Part shown: positions 5,916 to 7,859 of the stretch, in pieces
Layout of the letters: each line of letters opens with the position of its first letter
Numbering within the stretch: position 1 is the first letter of the stretch
Assembly: GCA_002696995.1 (NCBI GenBank)
Contig: NZUF01000024.1
Location: forward strand, 35,213-43,071
From: Flammeovirgaceae bacterium
Lineage (GTDB): Bacteria; Bacteroidota; Bacteroidia; Cytophagales; MED-G16
Length of the DNA: 7,859 bases
Reading direction: 5' to 3'
Translations under genes and position numbers: made by a program
Notes under the pieces: model-generated
Told to the model about the DNA's origin: nothing
The model's database searches: none
Seen by the model: only the letters and a program-made list of their open reading frames with translations

Positions 5916-7607
5916 ATGGAAAAGAAAATAGATTTTATTAAAAAACTTAAAAATATAGCCGGGGATAAAAATATTCTTACAGCTAATTGGAGTAAGGTTC
6001 CATACTCAGAAGGATGGCGCTATGGTTCAGGCAAGGCATTAGCTGTTGCTAAACCTGGTACACTTCTTGAAATTTGGGATATTTTAAAAGTTTGTGTTGA
6101 AAACAATATAATAGTAATAATGCAGGCAGCTAATACCGGGTTAACGGGGGGATCTACTCCTCACGGTAATGAGTACGACCGCCCGGTTTTGATCATAAAT
6201 ACCTTACGAATAAAAGATATTCATATTATTAATGAAGGCAGGCAGATCATAGGACTCTCAGGAAGCACTTTATACGGTTTAGAAAGAAAATTAAAACCAT
6301 TCGCCAGAGAACCTCACTCAGTTATAGGCTCAACTTCTATTGGGGCTTCAATTGTCGGTGGGATTTGTAATAACTCCGGAGGATCTTTGGTCAAAAGAGG
6401 ACCAGCATACACAGAATTAGCCTTATACGCTAAAGTCAATAAGAATGGAAAATTGGAACTAGTTAATGATTTAGGGGTTAATTTAGGATCAAAACCTGAG
6501 GAAATTTTAAAAAACTTACAAAATATTAATTATAAAAAATCTGATATTATAAACACAGATAAACTAGCATCTGATGACAAGTACTCAGAAATAGTCAGAC
6601 AAATTGACTCAAAGACTCCAGCAAGATTTAATGCTGATGAGAGGTTATTACATGGTGCTTCAGGAAGTGCAGGAAAAGTTATTGTTTTTGCAGTGAGGTT
6701 AGACACTTATCCAAAACCTAAAAAGAGTAGAGTCTTCTATGTTGGATCAAATAAAACAAGTACCTTTTGGCAGATAAGAAGAGACATTCTTTCAAAATTT
6801 AAAATACTTCCAACATTAGGTGACTACCTACATAGAGACTGTTATGATGCTGCAAAAAAATATAGTAAAGACAATTTTATTGTTATAGAAAAGTTAGGAA
6901 CAAATTTTCTTCCAACACTTTTTGAATTAAAGAGAAGTGTAGATATTCTAGCTAGTAAAATAAGCTTTTTGCCAGATAAGTTTTCTGATAGATTAATGCA
7001 ATTTTTAAGTTTTTTTTGGCCAAATCATCTTCCAAAGAGAATGGAAGAGTATAGAAATAAATATGAACACCACTGGATAATAGAAATGTCAGATGAAGGA
7101 ATAGAGGAAGCAAAAGATTACTTTAAAATTTTTTTTGATAAGAATGAGGGTGATTTTTTTGAGTGTACAGATAAAGAAGGTGAAAAAGCACTATTACATA
7201 GGTATGTCTCTGCAAGTGCAATTGGAAGGTATCATGCTCTAAACTCTAAAAATCATGGAGAAATGATGTCGTTAGATATTGCATTTCCAAGAAATGAGAA
7301 AGATTGGTTTGAAAAATTACCTAAAGATATAAATGATATGGTTGAAATGAAACTTTACTACGGTCACCTATTTTGCCATGTTCTACATCAAAATTATATT
7401 TTAAAAAAGGGGGTGAATGCAAATAAAATTAAAAAAAAGCTACTAAAAACATATGACGATAGAGGTGCGGAATACCCTTCTGAACATAACGTTGGCCACG
7501 AATATTCTGCAAAACCAGTTTTATCAAATTTTTATAAGAAACTCGACCCTACTAATAGTTTTAATCCGGGTATTGGAAAAACAAGTAAGAAAAAAAATTG
7601 GGGATAA
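5916..7607 (+). CDS. dld: Quinone-dependent D-lactate dehydrogenase (FAD)
   Basis: This 563-aa membrane-associated flavoenzyme oxidises D-lactate to pyruvate and reduces quinone. It aligns end to end with E. coli Dld (571 aa) from memory: MQAANTGLTGGSTP (69-82) and the REPHSVIGS...NNSGGSLVKRGPAYTE region (131-167) form the FAD-binding domain. The Dld-specific cap and membrane-binding region follows in the middle (KYEHH at 382-386, GDFFECT at 412-418). The C-terminus keeps HNVGHEY (524-530) and DPTNSFNPGIGKTS (544-557). It is not the shorter glycolate-oxidase/GlcD-type enzyme. The start is fixed by an in-frame TAG at 5907-5909. A 37-nt gap separates it from purM; it may be read from the same transcript, as no convincing promoter is seen there. 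Similarity to the gammaproteobacterial enzyme is striking for a Bacteroidota gene, so transfer is possible. The nearby LutA-like Fe-S gene could be coincidental. Confidence 0.95.
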   Translation: MEKKIDFIKKLKNIAGDKNILTANWSKVPYSEGWRYGSGKALAVAKPGTLLEIWDILKVCVENNIIVIMQAANTGLTGGSTPHGNEYDRPVLIINTLRIKDIHIINEGRQIIGLSGSTLYGLERKLKPFAREPHSVIGSTSIGASIVGGICNNSGGSLVKRGPAYTELALYAKVNKNGKLELVNDLGVNLGSKPEEILKNLQNINYKKSDIINTDKLASDDKYSEIVRQIDSKTPARFNADERLLHGASGSAGKVIVFAVRLDTYPKPKKSRVFYVGSNKTSTFWQIRRDILSKFKILPTLGDYLHRDCYDAAKKYSKDNFIVIEKLGTNFLPTLFELKRSVDILASKISFLPDKFSDRLMQFLSFFWPNHLPKRMEEYRNKYEHHWIIEMSDEGIEEAKDYFKIFFDKNEGDFFECTDKEGEKALLHRYVSASAIGRYHALNSKNHGEMMSLDIAFPRNEKDWFEKLPKDINDMVEMKLYYGHLFCHVLHQNYILKKGVNANKIKKKLLKTYDDRGAEYPSEHNVGHEYSAKPVLSNFYKKLDPTNSFNPGIGKTSKKKNWG

Positions 7608-7649
7608 GAGTAAATTTTATTTACTTAACTATTAAAACAGATCCCCCAA
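7598..7649 (+). terminator. Possible stem-loop at the 3' end of dld
   Basis: TTGGGGAT (7598-7605, including the last dld codons) can pair with ATCCCCCAA (7641-7649) with one bulged C. Inside it AGTAAAT (7609-7615) pairs perfectly with ATTTACT (7619-7625) around a TTT loop, extendable by a G-U pair. No run of T follows, so it is not a classical Rho-independent terminator; it could be a 3'-end stabilising structure or chance. It is the only candidate end signal between dld and the rpsU promoter. The rest of 7608-7690 is AT-rich DNA with nothing else recognisable. Confidence 0.3.
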
Positions 7650-7690
7650 AACACTGCCTGTATTATTAAATTCATATAATTAATTTAAAT

Positions 7691-7720
7691 TTTGATAGTA
7701 TAATTGTTTTCTTATCTTTG
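7691..7720 (+). promoter_or_regulatory. Bacteroidota-type housekeeping promoter for rpsU
   Basis: TTTG (7691-7694), an 18-nt spacer and TATCTTTG (7713-7720) match the phylum consensus (-33 TTG, -7 TAnnTTTG) completely. Transcription should start near 7724, giving a leader of about 17 nt before the rpsU ATG. This marks rpsU as the start of a new transcription unit, separate from dld. Confidence 0.8.
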
Positions 7721-7740
7721 CCTCACAAAAAAATAATGAA

Positions 7741-7859
7741 ATGATAAGAGTTTCAATAAAAGAAAAAGAAGATATAAACAGAGCGCTTAAAAGGTTTAAA
7801 AAAAAGTTTGAGAAGGCTCAGGTTATAAAAGATTATAGAAGTAATGCCTTTTATACAAA
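7741..7859 (+). CDS. rpsU: 30S ribosomal protein bS21, N-terminal fragment
   Basis: Thirty-nine codons are seen before the window edge; the family is about 60-65 aa in Bacteroidota. The fragment MIRVSIKEKEDINRALKRFK continues KKFEKAQVIKDYRSNAFYT, matching the bS21 signature (family: VKEGENIDRALKRYKRKFDK...LRxRxxFTK) and rich in Lys/Arg. bS21 sits on the small subunit platform beside the 3' end of 16S rRNA; in Bacteroidota it helps bury the anti-Shine-Dalgarno sequence. An ATG at 7736-7738 is not the start, since it reads ATG AAA TGA and stops at once. The gene has its own consensus promoter, and its short leader (CACAAAAAAATAATGAA) carries no Shine-Dalgarno sequence. Confidence 0.9.
   Translation, partial: MIRVSIKEKEDINRALKRFKKKFEKAQVIKDYRSNAFYT

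Noticed and set aside
7590..7597. Run of eight A near the dld stop as a slippage or frameshift site
   Set aside because: The annotated frame ends KTSKKKNWG, agreeing with the E. coli Dld ending (KTSKRKNW...), so no frameshift is needed. An 8-T run at 7010-7017 is likewise inside conserved coding sequence.
7453..7635. Plus-strand 60-codon ORF in another frame at the end of dld
   Set aside because: The dld frame here encodes the conserved HNVGHEY and GIGKTS motifs, and the other frame encodes nothing familiar.
7666..7688. TTAAATT / AATTTAA inverted repeat as a terminator
   Set aside because: The stem has only A-T pairs, is weak and has no T-run after it; such repeats are frequent in AT-rich spacers.

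Overview
The window is about 7.9 kb of AT-rich DNA from a member of the Bacteroidota, most likely a marine-type flavobacterium. The evidence is: promoters of the Bacteroidota housekeeping class (TTTG, 18-19 nt spacing, TAnnTTTG); genes without clear Shine-Dalgarno sequences; a PorE-like OmpA lipoprotein of the kind tied to type IX secretion; the roughly 385-aa Bacteroidota form of PurM; and a small conserved protein that I recall only from this phylum.

Layout. The left end (1-130) is read leftward: a promoter at 145-175 drives tRNA-Phe(GAA), and 7 nt after the tRNA the first 16 codons of a small multidrug resistance (SMR/EmrE-like) transporter run off the edge. From 207 everything is on the + strand. 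Genes 207-1508, 1505-2275, 2277-2750, 2747-4714 and 4721-5878 form a very tight cluster, with two 4-nt ATGA overlaps and gaps of 1 and 6 nt. They encode a membrane HdrC-like 4Fe-4S protein, a soluble CCG-domain (HdrB/LutA-like) Fe-S protein, a 157-aa conserved protein of unknown function, a 655-aa TPR/beta-propeller/CRD/OmpA lipoprotein, and PurM. After a 37-nt gap comes a complete quinone-dependent D-lactate dehydrogenase (dld, 5916-7607). A 133-nt spacer then holds a possible 3' stem-loop and a strong consensus promoter for rpsU (ribosomal protein bS21), which is cut by the right edge.

How the genes fit together. The first two proteins look like the two halves of a membrane-bound heterodisulfide-reductase-like electron carrier to or from menaquinone. 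Dld is also a membrane-associated quinone reductase, so two quinone-linked redox systems lie close together. The lipoprotein is an envelope/peptidoglycan-linked component, probably of type IX secretion or gliding. PurM is de novo purine synthesis. The mix of respiration, envelope and purine genes in one tightly coupled unit is the most notable feature. No mobile element, CRISPR array or defence system is visible, and no stretch over 300 bases lacks a gene. I do not see a clearly new biological system; the best leads are the uncharacterised redox module with its 157-aa partner and the regulation of rpsU.
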